NCBI GenBank assembly: GCA_026002935.1
Contig: BPGH01000001.1
Location: 979,965 to 1,043,964 of the forward strand
DNA: 64,000 nt
Reading direction: 5' to 3'
Origin: Acidimicrobiia bacterium
GTDB lineage: Bacteria > Actinomycetota > Acidimicrobiia > IMCC26256 > PALSA-610
The number at the start of each line of letters is the position of its first letter. Position 1 is the stretch's first letter. A program made the position numbers and the translations under genes. Under the pieces are notes generated by a model, which was given only the letters and a program-made list of their open reading frames with translations, did no database searches and was not told the DNA's origin. Of this stretch, positions 46,622-55,853 are shown piece by piece.

Positions 46622-46999
46622 ATGGCCGTGCACCTCGACCACACGATCGTCCCCGCCTCGTGACCCGCAGGCGTCGGCGCGCTTCGCGGCCGACGTGCTC
46701 GGGCTGCCGGAGCCCCGGCAGGTCGGCCGCTTCTCGCGTGGTCGAGACCGCCAACGGCGTGCAGCCTCGACTTCATGGCGGCCGGCGGCCCGGTCGCCTC
46801 GCAGCACTACGCGTTCTGGATCTCGCGAGGCCGAGTTCGACGACGTCTTGCGACCGCATCCGGGCCCGGGGGCTGGCCGGCACTGGGCGGACCCGGCGAC
46901 GGTCGCGCCCCGACGAGATCAACCACCGGCAGCGGTGGGCGCGGCGTCTACTTCGAGGATCCCGACGGGCACCTCCTGGAGGTCCTCACCCGGCGCTGA
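46622..46999 (+). pseudogene. VOC (glyoxalase/bleomycin-resistance-like) protein, several frame breaks
   Basis: MAVHLDHTIVPAS, then DPQASARFAADVLGLPEPRQVGRFS, VETANGV, SLDFMAAGGPVASQHYAFWIS, EAEFDDV and GGRGVYFEDPDGHLLEVLTRR occur in order across the three frames and together make one 120-residue VOC-fold protein. The terminal GxYFxDPDGHxxEV is the typical metal-site strand with Glu. Extra bases fit at TCG[T]GAC, GTG[C]AGC and TCG[C]GAG. Function could be a dioxygenase, glyoxalase or drug-binding protein. The damage pattern is the same as in the gene before it. Confidence 0.6.
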
Positions 47000-47034
47000 G
47001 CCCCCGCCACCCGGACGGGCCCGTGGGCGTCGGG

Positions 47035-47040
47035 TACCGT
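47035..47040 (+). promoter_or_regulatory. -10 box TACCGT of a leaderless promoter
   Basis: TACCGT is 6 bases before GTG 47047; no ribosome-binding site is present. Confidence 0.5.
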
Positions 47041-47046
47041 CCGGCG

Positions 47047-47601
47047 GTGACCGGGACCCGGCCGGGCGCGCCGCGCCACGTCCTCGCGCACACGTCCGGT
47101 CTCGATCCCGCCCAGCTCGGCGGGATCCGCGCGCTGCTCGACGACGCGTTCGCCGGCGACTTCGACGACGACGACTGGGAGCACGCGCTCGGCGGCGTGC
47201 ACGCCCTCGCGCTCGACGGCGACCGCGTCGTGGGGCACGCCTCGGTCGTGCAGCGGCGGCTCGTCGCCGGCGAACGCGTGCTGCGGGCGGGCTACGTGGA
47301 GGGGGTCGGCGTGCACCCGGCCCGGCGACGCCAGGGGATCGCGTCGCGACTGATGCACGACCTCGAGGAGGTCATCCGCCGCGCCTACGACCTCGGTGCG
47401 CTCGGCGCGTCGGACGACGCGGCGCGTCTCTACGAGGCGCGCGGGTGGGTCGCGTGGCGCGGACCGCTCGCCGCGCTCACGCCGGCGGGCGTCGTCGAGA
47501 CGCCGGACGAGCGGGGCGCCGTGTACGTGTTCCCGGTCACGCCCGGGCTCGACCTCGACGCGCGGCTGATCTGCGACTGGCGCGACGGCGACGTCTGGTG
47601 A
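47047..47601 (+). CDS. aac(2')-I: aminoglycoside 2'-N-acetyltransferase, AAC(2')-I family
   Basis: A 184-residue GNAT protein closely resembling mycobacterial AAC(2')-Ic along its length: LDDAFAGDFDDDDWEHALGG near the start, ASVVQRRLVAGERVLRAGYVEGVGV, the acetyl-CoA loop HPARRRQGIASRLM, DLGALGASDDAARLYEARGW and the C-terminal LICDWRDGDVW. These enzymes acetylate the 2'-amino group of gentamicin- or tobramycin-type drugs; chromosomal copies are common in actinobacteria and may have a native role with other amines. Transcription appears leaderless from TACCGT. Confidence 0.9.
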   Translation: MTGTRPGAPRHVLAHTSGLDPAQLGGIRALLDDAFAGDFDDDDWEHALGGVHALALDGDRVVGHASVVQRRLVAGERVLRAGYVEGVGVHPARRRQGIASRLMHDLEEVIRRAYDLGALGASDDAARLYEARGWVAWRGPLAALTPAGVVETPDERGAVYVFPVTPGLDLDARLICDWRDGDVW

Positions 47602-47625
47602 CGGCCGGACCCGCTCACCGGCGGG

Positions 47626-48186
47626 TCATCGTGGACCTCGGTGCTCGCCGAGGGCGGACCGGTACGCGGCGCCGGTGCGGTCGTCGAACGCGACCAGCAG
47701 CACCCGCTCGACGGCGGTCGGGGTGGACCGCAGCGTCGTGACCGCGACCCGGGCCGCGTCCTCCGGCGGGTAGCCGTAGACGCCGGTCGAGATCGCGGGG
47801 AACGCGACCGAACGCGCGCCGATCTCGTCGGCCCGCGCGAGTGACGTGCGGTAGCAGGAGGCGAGCAGCTCCGCCTCGCCGTGCCCGCCACCGCGCCAGA
47901 CCGGGCCGACCGTGTGGATCACCCAGCGGGCCGGCAGCCGGAACCCGGGCGTCACCTTCGCGTCCCCCACCTCGCAGCCGCCGAGCGTGCGGCAGTGCGC
48001 GAGCAGCTCGGGTCCCGCGGCCCGGTGGATCGCGCCGTCGACGCCGCCACCGCCGAGCAGCGACGGGTTGGCGGCGTTGACGATCGCGTCCACCTCGAGC
48101 CGGGTGATGTCGCCGCGCACGACCTCCAGGGCCGCGGGCCCGGGGCCCGGGACGTCGGCGGCCGGGACGTCGGGGTCCGTGGGCAC
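47626..48186 (-). CDS. macrodomain protein, O-acetyl-ADP-ribose deacetylase type
   Basis: A 186-residue macrodomain: [42 protein letters not shown] contains the catalytic Asn/Asp region and Gly-rich loop of the MacroD/YmdB group, followed by [24 protein letters not shown] and [23 protein letters not shown] (phosphate loop). It would remove ADP-ribose from proteins or deacetylate O-acetyl-ADP-ribose. GTG 48186 precedes a Pro-rich lead of about 20 residues. It converges with the AAC(2')-I gene. Confidence 0.92.
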   Translation of the reverse strand: MPTDPDVPAADVPGPGPAALEVVRGDITRLEVDAIVNAANPSLLGGGGVDGAIHRAAGPELLAHCRTLGGCEVGDAKVTPGFRLPARWVIHTVGPVWRGGGHGEAELLASCYRTSLARADEIGARSVAFPAISTGVYGYPPEDAARVAVTTLRSTPTAVERVLLVAFDDRTGAAYRSALGEHRGPR

Positions 48187-48276
48187 GCCCCCAGTGTGGC
48201 GCACCGGGCGCCGCCGCTCCCCGGGCGCTTGGCACGGGCGGCCGGTCGGGCGATGCTGGGCGCCGCGGAGGGGGCC

Positions 48277-48954
48277 ATGCGCGACCGCGGCGACGGCGAC
48301 GTCCTCGAACCACTGCCGGTGTACGACGAGCGCGGCCGCCACGATCCCGTCGGGGAGCCCGGCCCGCCCTCGGCGGCCGACGTCGTGGCGCGCGCCCGGG
48401 AGGTCCTCGGCGCGTTGCGGGCGGTCGTCGGGGAGCGGACGGCCGTGCGCGGCGCCTCGCCGTGGGCCGCGGCCCCGGCACCCGTCGCGTCGCCGCGCCC
48501 GCCCCGGTGGGCGACCACGTTCAGCCGCATGACGGGCCTCCACCCGTCGCTGCTGGCGTACCTCCCCGACTGGTGGCAGGCGCACGAGCGCGGGGGCCGG
48601 GTCCGGGTCACGCGCCGGCTCGCGCTGGAGCGCCCGGCGCCCGGGCCGCGGGGCGCGTGGCGGGCGCGCGGATGGCTGCGCGGCGCGTGGCCGTCGCGGC
48701 CGGTGCCGGTCGAGCTGCTGTTGTGGCCGCACCTCGGGTCGTGGACGAAGTGCACGCTCGAACCGCAGCGGGCGGTGCTGGCCGGCCGGCGCTACTTCCG
48801 GAGGGGCAACCGCGTCCTCGACGTCCTCACCGAACGGCTCCGGCGCGAGCTGCGCCCGTCCCGAACGCCCCGTCCTGGTGACCCAGCAGCTCCGTCGCGG
48901 GCATCGGGGGCCCGAACACCTCGCCGACGGCGAAGTGGCAGCCCGTCTCGGTGA
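48277..48954 (+). CDS. unrecognised protein, Trp/Arg-rich
   Basis: I do not recognise this 225-residue protein. It has an acidic lead ([17 protein letters not shown]), a helix with [20 protein letters not shown], an Ala/Pro linker, and a part that looks constrained: [48 protein letters not shown] and [21 protein letters not shown]. There is no signal peptide or membrane helix. ATG 48277 follows GGAGGGGG. The last 128 bases run antisense over the end of the PAS-GGDEF gene, so the true C-terminus may be shorter if a base error lies near 48860. Confidence 0.5.
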   Translation: MRDRGDGDVLEPLPVYDERGRHDPVGEPGPPSAADVVARAREVLGALRAVVGERTAVRGASPWAAAPAPVASPRPPRWATTFSRMTGLHPSLLAYLPDWWQAHERGGRVRVTRRLALERPAPGPRGAWRARGWLRGAWPSRPVPVELLLWPHLGSWTKCTLEPQRAVLAGRRYFRRGNRVLDVLTERLRRELRPSRTPRPGDPAAPSRASGARTPRRRRSGSPSR

Positions 48955-51683
48955 GCACCGCCAGCACGCGCTCGTCCGTCACGTCGCGGGCGACCGTGAC
49001 GAGGCCGAGGTCGTGCGCGAGCCGGATCACGCCGCCGCACAGCGTGCGGGCGGCGGGGTCGTCGGCGACGTGCCGGTGCAGGTCGGGGGCGAGCACGACG
49101 GTGTGCGCCCCCGCCGCGCGCAGCTCCCCGAGCGTCCCCGCCGAGCCGAAGCCGTCGAGCGCGACGCCGTGGCCCATCCCGGCGAGCGCGGTCGCCGTCC
49201 AGGTCGCCTGCTCCCGGTCGCGCGTGAAGGCGTCGGCCGGGATCCCGACCCACAGGAGCGAGGGGTGGACGGCCCGGCCCTGCACCTCCTCGCGCACCCG
49301 GGAGACGAAGTCGGCGTCGAGCACGAAACGGCTCGGGAACCGCAGCGCGATGCCCGGCGTCCTGCCGTCGGGTCCGGGCGGGCAGGCCGCGAGGAGGCCC
49401 AGGCCCGAGTGCAGCATCGCGACGCCGACCGCGCGTGCGCTGCCGTTGTCCTCCGCGACCACGGCGCACGCCTCCGGTGGCTCGACGCCGAGCGCGCGCC
49501 AGTCGATGTCCAACTGGAAGCCGATCGTCGTGCCCTTCGCGAGCTCGGTGATCGGCATCCCCACCATGGGCGCGTCGGGCCGCGAGGCGAGCCGGAGGAT
49601 CGCGTCCCGCACGACCGTGCGCCGCTCGAGGTGGTACTCGAGGTCGCGGTCGTAGACCTCGACGCGGCCCCGCCCGTTGTGCTTGCCCCGGTACGCGGCG
49701 GCGTCGGCGCGGGAGAGCAGCTGGGCCGCGCCGACGGGGTCGCCGCCGGTGGTGGCGACCCCGATGCAGGCACCGATCGACACCTCCCGGCCGTGCACCG
49801 TGAACGGCGCGTGCAGGGCCGCCTTGATCCGGTGCGCGATGTCGACCGCGTGCTCGGCGGCCGCGATCGGCGCGCACACCACGGCGAACTCGTCGCCGCC
49901 GATGCGCGCCACCCGGTCGCCGCCGCGCACCTGGTCGCGGATCCGGGCGCCGACCTCGCACAGCAGCGCGTCGCCCGCGTCGTGGCCGAGCGTGTCGTTG
50001 ACCGGCTTGAAGTGGTCGAGGTCGATGAACAGGACCGCGAGCTCCGTGCCCGTGCGCCGGGCACGGGCGAGCCCGCGCTCGACCGACTCGAGGAGCAGCG
50101 CCCGGTTCGCGAGCCCGGTGAGGCGGTCGTGCGTCGCGTCGTGGGCGAGGCGCTCCGCGAGCGCGCGCCGTTCGGTCTCGTCCTCGACCTGCACGAGGAT
50201 CTCCGTGAGGCGGCCGTCGGGGTCGCGCAGCGCGGTCGCCACGACGCGGGCGTGGATCGCCGCGCCGTCGCTGCGGCGGAACGTCCGGTCGGCGCGGTAC
50301 GAGTCCGCCCGCCCCTCGACGAGCGCGCGCACGCTCTCGGCGCACGCGTCCCGCTCCGCGTCGTCGACGAATGCGAGCAGGCCGGCGCCGGTCAGCGCGT
50401 GGAGCGGGACGCCCAGCAGCGTGGCGAGCGCGTGGTTGGCGCGCGTCACGGTCCCGTCCGGAGCCACGGTCGCCGTGCCCGTCGCCGCCTGGTCGAACAG
50501 GCGCTCGAACCGCTCCTCGGCCGCCGCGGCGCGGGCCTGGGCGGACTGGACCGCGCTGAGGTCTCGCGCGCTGACGACGATCCCGGCGACCGCCGGGTCG
50601 TCGAGCAGGTTGTTCGCGATCACCTGGAAGTGGCGCCACCGCCCGCCGGAGTCGCGGATGCGCAGCTCCAGCGGGACGGTCTCCCCGGGGGCCGACGATG
50701 CGACCGTGAAGCCCTCGGTCGCCGCCGGGTGGTCGTCGGGGTGCACGAGCACGAACGCCGGGCTGCCGATCAACTGTTCGGCGTCGTAGCCGAGCACCCC
50801 GGTGATCGAGGGGCTGACGTACGTGAAGCGGCCGTCGCGGTCGAGCACGACGACCAGGTCGGACGACGCGGCGAGGATCGTCTGCAGCCGCTCGGCGGAC
50901 GCGACGAGGAAGTCGTGCGCGGCGCGGCCGGCGGTCACGTCCTCCAGGCTGCCGATGTACCCGCCGATCGTGCCGTCGGGTGCGGGCAGCGGCGCCGCGC
51001 GCCCGTGCAGCCAGCGCACCTCGCCGCCGGGTCGCACGAGCCGGTACTCCCGCTCGAACGGCGCGCGGGCGGCGACGCAGCGCTGCCACTCCGCGAGGAG
51101 CGCCGCCCGGTCGTCGGGGTGGATCGCCTCGAGCCACCCGTGGCCGAGCGAGTCCTCGGGGCCGAGCTGCGACAGGCTCGCACCACGCGGGGTTCACCAT
51201 CGTGCAGCGCCCTTCGGCGTCCGTCTCGAACAGCGCGACGGGCGTCTGCTCCCACAGGGTGCGCAGCCGGGCCTCGCGCTCGGTGCCGGTGAGCGACGAC
51301 ACGCACACGACCACGCCGCGCACGTCGGGGTGGTCGAGGAAGCCGTGGAGCCGCACGTGGACGACGTTCCAACCGAGGCGGGGGGTGCGCGCGCGCACCT
51401 CGAACGTCGCGCGGGGTCGCTCGCCGCCGCACACCGCGTGCAGCTCGGCCGAGCGCGCGGTCGCGGTCGTCGGGGTGCACGAGGTCGAGCAGCGGCCGGT
51501 CCGGCCGTCGGTGCCGTCGCAGGCGTCGCGCGCCCACGGGAAGCGGTAGCGGACGCGGCCGTCGGGGTCCAGGACCGCGACCGCGTCGGGCAGCAGCCCG
51601 AGCAGCTCGGGTGCGCGCACGTCCAGCGGCGCGCCGGGGGGCGCGTCGAGGGCCGGGCCCGCGGGTCGCACGGACGGGGTCAT
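48827..51683 (-). CDS. multi-PAS GGDEF protein with degenerate EAL domain (about three frameshifts)
   Basis: About 950 residues. PAS-type parts: [17 protein letters not shown]..., [62 protein letters not shown] and [38 protein letters not shown] is at 49886-49900 ([10 protein letters not shown]), with an RGGD I-site five residues before it, so diguanylate cyclase activity with product inhibition is expected. The EAL-like end has lost EALxR and the DDFG/EGVE residues ([25 protein letters not shown]), so hydrolysis is unlikely. Frame breaks occur near 51185, 51455 and 51495. Confidence 0.78.
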
Positions 51684-51714
51684 CGCCTGCGTATCGGCAG
51701 GGCCGGGGCCGGGG

Positions 51715-53640
51715 TCAAGCCGGCTCCCGCAGTCCTGCCGCCCCCGGTGCGGACGGCCTCGCCGGCGGCGCCTCGGCGGTGGTCCCGGCCGCCGGGCCGC
51801 CCAGCAGCTCGGTCGGGCGCACCACGTAGCAGTACTCGACCAGCGCCCGGCGCGTGGCCGCCTCGAGGCCCACGAGGCGGCACCCGACCCGCCGGCCGCC
51901 GCCCGCGGCCGGCGTGACCGCACGCACCTCGACCCCGACGGTGAGCGTCGCGGGTTCCCCTCGGCTGTCGGGCACCCGCAGGTGCAGCGTCAGCGTCTCG
52001 CCCGGCACCCACTCGTCGGTGGTGTCGAACGACAGGCCGTCGGGGGTCAGGTCCTCGACCGGCACGATCGTCTGGGTGCCGGAGACCCGGGCGGTCAGCG
52101 CCACCGGGACCCGGTACTGGCTGCGGCGCTGGCGCCGGCGCACGACCGGGACGAGCGTGCGCACGACGAACCCGAGCTCGAAGCAGCCGAGCGCGAGGGT
52201 CGCCGCCAGTGCGAATCCCGACAGCTCGGGGAGCGGCAGGAGGCCGGCGCTCGCGAGCGAACGCGCCGCCACGGTCGCGAAGAGCACCGCCCCCGCCGTG
52301 GTGAGCAGCGGCAGCATCCGCAGCGCCCGCACGCCGCCGAGGTCGACGCCCTCCTTCGGGGTGACGCGGAAGCGGCCCGTGCCGCGCCCCGCCAGGGAGC
52401 CCACTGCCCGGGTGAAGATCCCCATCGTGAGCATGCCGTAGACCGTCGAGTCGGCGAGCCCGAGCGTGCCCCGGGCGAGGAGCACCGTCGTCGCGCACGC
52501 GCCCACGACCCACGGCGCCCAGATCGCGAGCAGCTCCGCCGGGTCCGCGTGGAACGGCAGCACGCCCGTCAACAGCGTCGCGACGAGCACCGCCAGCAGC
52601 ACCAGGCGCTGGGGCCCGGCGAAGTAGTTCGCGAGCGAGCCCAGGTAGCTGGCGCGCTGGCGCCAGTCGAGGCCGCGGACGGTCAGCGGGCTCTCCCTCG
52701 TCCGCAGGACGCGCAGGTTGCCGCGCGCCCAGCGGTCGCGCTGGAGCAGGAACGCGGCGAGGTCGTGGGGGGCGAGGCCCTGCACGAGGGTCTCGGCGTG
52801 GTACCGGGTGCGCCAGCCGCGCGCGTGCAACGCGATCGTCGTGTGGAAGTCCTCGGCGATCGTGTCGGTGAGCACCCCGCCGATCTCGGTGAGCGCGGCC
52901 CGCCGGATCACGGCCGCCGAGCCGCACCAGAACACGCCGTTGTGGCGGTCCTTGCCCGGGGCGAGCACCTCGTAGAACAGGCTCTGTTCGTGCCGGCGCA
53001 CGCGGGTGTGCTGGAACGAGTCGCGGTTGTAGAAGTCGTGGGGGGTCTGCACGAGTGCCACCCGGGGATCCGCGAAGTACCCGAGCGTCGCGTCGAGGAT
53101 CTCGGGCTGGGGCACGTGGTCGGCGTCGAGCACGAGCACGAACTCGCCCTGCGTCCGGGTCAGCGCGTGGTTGATGTTCCCCGCCTTCGCGTGGCGGTTG
53201 TCGGGCCTGGTCAGGTACCGGGCGCCGAACTCGCGTGCGAGGTCCTCGATCTCGGGTCGGCGACCGTCGTCCAGCACCCATGTCGTGTGCGGGAAGCGGA
53301 TCGCTCGGCACCCCGCGAGGGTCGCCTCGACCACGCGTGCCGGCTCGTCGTAGGTGCACACGAACACGTCGACGTCGGCGGCCGCCGGGGCCGGCGGCCG
53401 CTGCGGGCGGGGCACGCGCCAGGCCATGAACGCGTACGCGACGAGGTTCGCCCACCCGAAGGCCTCGGCGACGAACAGCGGCCAGAAGGCGACGGCCGGC
53501 ACGCCCCGGCCGGTCGCGAGGAGCCGCCACGCGAGGTAGGCGGCCCCCCAGCACACGGTCACGAGCGCGACCGTCCGCACCACCGGTTCGGGGACGCGCC
53601 CCGCCGGGCCCTCCTGCCCCGTGATCCGATCCGACCCCAT
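51715..53640 (-). CDS. family 2 glycosyltransferase (cellulose-synthase-like) with C-terminal PilZ domain
   Basis: A 641-residue membrane enzyme. Two helices at about 21-42 and 50-72 precede the GT2 domain: DDG (124-126), DAD (172-174), the ED of IAEDFHT (263-264) and QRDRW (300-304) form the processive transferase set. Four or more helices follow (about 340-490). Residues 500-620 are a PilZ domain with RxxxR (506-510) and DLTPDG (530-535), which bind c-di-GMP. It likely makes and exports a beta-linked polysaccharide when c-di-GMP is high. The neighbouring GGDEF protein is a plausible source of that signal. Confidence 0.9.
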   Translation of the reverse strand: MGSDRITGQEGPAGRVPEPVVRTVALVTVCWGAAYLAWRLLATGRGVPAVAFWPLFVAEAFGWANLVAYAFMAWRVPRPQRPPAPAAADVDVFVCTYDEPARVVEATLAGCRAIRFPHTTWVLDDGRRPEIEDLAREFGARYLTRPDNRHAKAGNINHALTRTQGEFVLVLDADHVPQPEILDATLGYFADPRVALVQTPHDFYNRDSFQHTRVRRHEQSLFYEVLAPGKDRHNGVFWCGSAAVIRRAALTEIGGVLTDTIAEDFHTTIALHARGWRTRYHAETLVQGLAPHDLAAFLLQRDRWARGNLRVLRTRESPLTVRGLDWRQRASYLGSLANYFAGPQRLVLLAVLVATLLTGVLPFHADPAELLAIWAPWVVGACATTVLLARGTLGLADSTVYGMLTMGIFTRAVGSLAGRGTGRFRVTPKEGVDLGGVRALRMLPLLTTAGAVLFATVAARSLASAGLLPLPELSGFALAATLALGCFELGFVVRTLVPVVRRRQRRSQYRVPVALTARVSGTQTIVPVEDLTPDGLSFDTTDEWVPGETLTLHLRVPDSRGEPATLTVGVEVRAVTPAAGGGRRVGCRLVGLEAATRRALVEYCYVVRPTELLGGPAAGTTAEAPPARPSAPGAAGLREPA

Positions 53641-53895
53641 GCCTGCCTCGCTCCCGGGGCAGGGGATCGGCGCGCCGGCGCGGCGCCTTGACGGGTTTCG
53701 TGCCCCGCGCGCCGGGCGCCCCGCCGGCGCGGTCGCCGGCCGATCGGGCCCGCGGATCGGGCCGAGTGACCCTGGTCGCGCGGGCGGCGCCGGACGACGC
53801 TGGCCGGGAAGTTGCCGGCGGCGCACGTCGTTCCGGCGTCGCGGAGCGGTCCCCGCCGCAACCCCGGCGGGGGAGCACCGAAGGAGGTACCGACC

Positions 53896-54306
53896 ATGGC
53901 ACTGGCGAGACGAGAGCTGTTCGACTTCCCCGACGTGTTCCGCCGCTTCTTCGAGACCGACTGGGACACCTCGTGGATGCGCGTCGAGGAGTTCGTCGAC
54001 GACGGCACCTACGTCGTGCGGGCGGAACTGCCCGACATCGACCCCGACAAGGACGTCGAGATCACCGTCGAGGACGGCATGCTCCACATCCGTGCCGAAC
54101 GGCAGGCCAGGACGGAGCACCGGGAGAAGTCGTCGTACCGCTCCGAGTTCCGGTACGGCTCGTTCTCCCGTACGATCCCGTTGCGGGCCGACGTGAAGGA
54201 GAGCGACATCACCGCGTCGTACAAGGACGGCGTGCTGGAGATCCGCGCGCCCCTCGCGACGGAGCAGAAGTCGACGGCGGTGAAGGTGCCGGTGACGCGC
54301 CGGTGA
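53896..54306 (+). CDS. Hsp20/alpha-crystallin family small heat-shock protein
   Basis: A 136-residue chaperone: N-arm [29 protein letters not shown], alpha-crystallin domain from [40 protein letters not shown] to [33 protein letters not shown]. It binds unfolding proteins without ATP. ATG has GAAGGAGGTACC upstream, one of the strongest ribosome sites here. The 255 bases before it (53641-53895) hold no other gene I can support. Confidence 0.95.
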   Translation: MALARRELFDFPDVFRRFFETDWDTSWMRVEEFVDDGTYVVRAELPDIDPDKDVEITVEDGMLHIRAERQARTEHREKSSYRSEFRYGSFSRTIPLRADVKESDITASYKDGVLEIRAPLATEQKSTAVKVPVTRR

Positions 54307-54325
54307 CCCGCGGGGCCGCGAGGCC

Positions 54326-55324
54326 GTGAAGGCCTGGGTCGTGCACTCGCCGGGGCCGGTCGACGGCGGGCCGTTGCAGCTCGTCGAGCGGCCCGACCCG
54401 TGGCCCGGCCCCGGCGAGGTGCGCGTGCGCGTGGCGGCCTGCGGGGTGTGCCGTACCGACCTCCACCTCGCCGAGGGCGACCTCGCACCCCGCCGGCCCG
54501 GCGTCGTGCCCGGCCACGAGGTCGTGGGGGTCGTCGACGCCGTCGGGTCGGGCTCGGCGCGGTTCGCGCCGGGTGACCGCATCGGCATCGCCTGGCTGCG
54601 CGCGACCGACGGCACCTGCCGCTTCTGCCGGCGGGGCGACGAGAACCTCTGCGTCGCGCCGCGCTTCACCGGCTGGGACGCCGACGGCGGCTACGCGGAG
54701 TACGCGGTCGTCGACGAGCGCTACGCCTACCCGATCCCCGACGTGTTCACCGACGAGCAGGCGGCGCCGCTGCTGTGCGCCGGGATCATCGGCTACCGCG
54801 CGCTCAGGCGGGCCGCGCTCCCCGAGGGAGGCCGCCTCGGCATCTACGGGTTCGGCGGCTCCGCGCACCTCGCCGCGCAGGTCGCGCTCGCGCGCGGGGC
54901 GACCGTGTACGTCATGACCCGCTCCCGGGACGCCCGGGACCTCGCGCTCGAGCTCGGCGCGTCCTGGGCGGGTGACACCCACGACGCGCCGCCCGAGCCG
55001 CTCGACGCCGCGATCGTGTTCGCCCCCGCCGGGGAGATCGTGCCGGTCGCGCTCCGTGCGCTCGACCGGGGCGGCACGCTCGCGCTCGCCGGGATCCACA
55101 TGACCGACGTCCCGCCGCTGCGCTACGCGGACCACCTGTTCCAGGAGCGGCAGGTCCGCAGCGTGACCGCGAACACGCGGCGCGACGGCGAGGAGTTCCT
55201 CGCCATCGCGGCGCGCATCGGCATCCGCGTCGAGACGGTGCGGTACCCGCTGGCGCAGGCGGACCGGGCGTTGCGCGACCTCGCGCACGACCGCTTCGCC
55301 GGCGCCGCCGTGCTCGTGCCCTGA
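54326..55324 (+). CDS. zinc-dependent alcohol dehydrogenase
   Basis: A 332-residue MDR-family enzyme: catalytic zinc Cys in [11 protein letters not shown] and GHEVVGVV, structural zinc cysteines in [16 protein letters not shown]-like NAD motif region [14 protein letters not shown]. The [16 protein letters not shown] block and AGIIGYRAL are typical of the AdhA/AdhP-like zinc alcohol dehydrogenases. It interconverts primary alcohols and aldehydes with NAD(P). GTG starts 20 bases after the hsp20 stop, so it may be co-transcribed with it. Confidence 0.9.
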   Translation: MKAWVVHSPGPVDGGPLQLVERPDPWPGPGEVRVRVAACGVCRTDLHLAEGDLAPRRPGVVPGHEVVGVVDAVGSGSARFAPGDRIGIAWLRATDGTCRFCRRGDENLCVAPRFTGWDADGGYAEYAVVDERYAYPIPDVFTDEQAAPLLCAGIIGYRALRRAALPEGGRLGIYGFGGSAHLAAQVALARGATVYVMTRSRDARDLALELGASWAGDTHDAPPEPLDAAIVFAPAGEIVPVALRALDRGGTLALAGIHMTDVPPLRYADHLFQERQVRSVTANTRRDGEEFLAIAARIGIRVETVRYPLAQADRALRDLAHDRFAGAAVLVP

Positions 55325-55359
55325 GCCGCCGCACCGGCCGGGGTCCCGCGCGCGCGGCC

Positions 55360-55758
55360 TCAGCCGAGCATCACCCCGAGGAGCAGGGCGGCGAGGGCCG
55401 ACAGGCCCGACAGCGCGCCGAACGCCGCGAGGCCGGCGCGCGAGCGGGCCACCGAGTGGAGGAACGCCGAGACCCCCGAGACCGCGACGACGAGGACCTT
55501 GACCATGACGGTGCGGCCGTAGTCGGTGTCCCAGCCCGGCGCGATCTCGACGACGTTCCACACGCCGGTCGCGACGAGCACGCCGAACGCGGGCCAGGCG
55601 ATCGTGTTGAAGCGGCGGGCGACGGCCCGGGGTGCGTCCGGCGAGAGGCGGCGCAGACCGGGCACCAGCCCCGCGAGCGTGAGCTGGCCGCCGACCCACA
55701 CGGTCGCGGCGGTGACGTGCAGGAACACGCGGATCGTGTCCCAGGTGACGGGGAGCAC
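55360..55758 (-). CDS. CopD-like four-helix membrane protein
   Basis: A 132-residue membrane protein with four hydrophobic helices (about 5-27, 45-66, 80-97, 107-130). FLHVTAATVWVGGQLTLAGLVPGLR and FNTIAWPAFGVLVATGVWNV fit the CopD/copper-resistance-D superfamily, which often carries His residues for heme or copper (His11). A role in copper handling or as a heme protein is possible but unproven. GTG 55758 follows AGGAGG. It converges with the alcohol dehydrogenase and diverges from the sigma factor. Confidence 0.72.
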   Translation of the reverse strand: MLPVTWDTIRVFLHVTAATVWVGGQLTLAGLVPGLRRLSPDAPRAVARRFNTIAWPAFGVLVATGVWNVVEIAPGWDTDYGRTVMVKVLVVAVSGVSAFLHSVARSRAGLAAFGALSGLSALAALLLGVMLG

Positions 55759-55841
55759 GGTCGTCCTCCTGGTCCTCGGTCCCGGGGAGGCCGGCGCCGA
55801 GCGTGCCCGAAGCGGACCCCGACGGCGCAAATCCGGCCCGG

Positions 55842-55847
55842 TAGCGT
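55842..55847 (+). promoter_or_regulatory. -10 box TAGCGT of a leaderless promoter
   Basis: TAGCGT is 6 bases before GTG 55854, the same geometry as at 41686 and 47035; no ribosome site is seen. Confidence 0.5.
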
Positions 55848-55853
55848 GTGGGC

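Noticed and set aside
48827..49700. An active EAL phosphodiesterase domain
   Set aside because: The EALxR motif and the other catalytic residues are replaced; only the general fold pattern is left.
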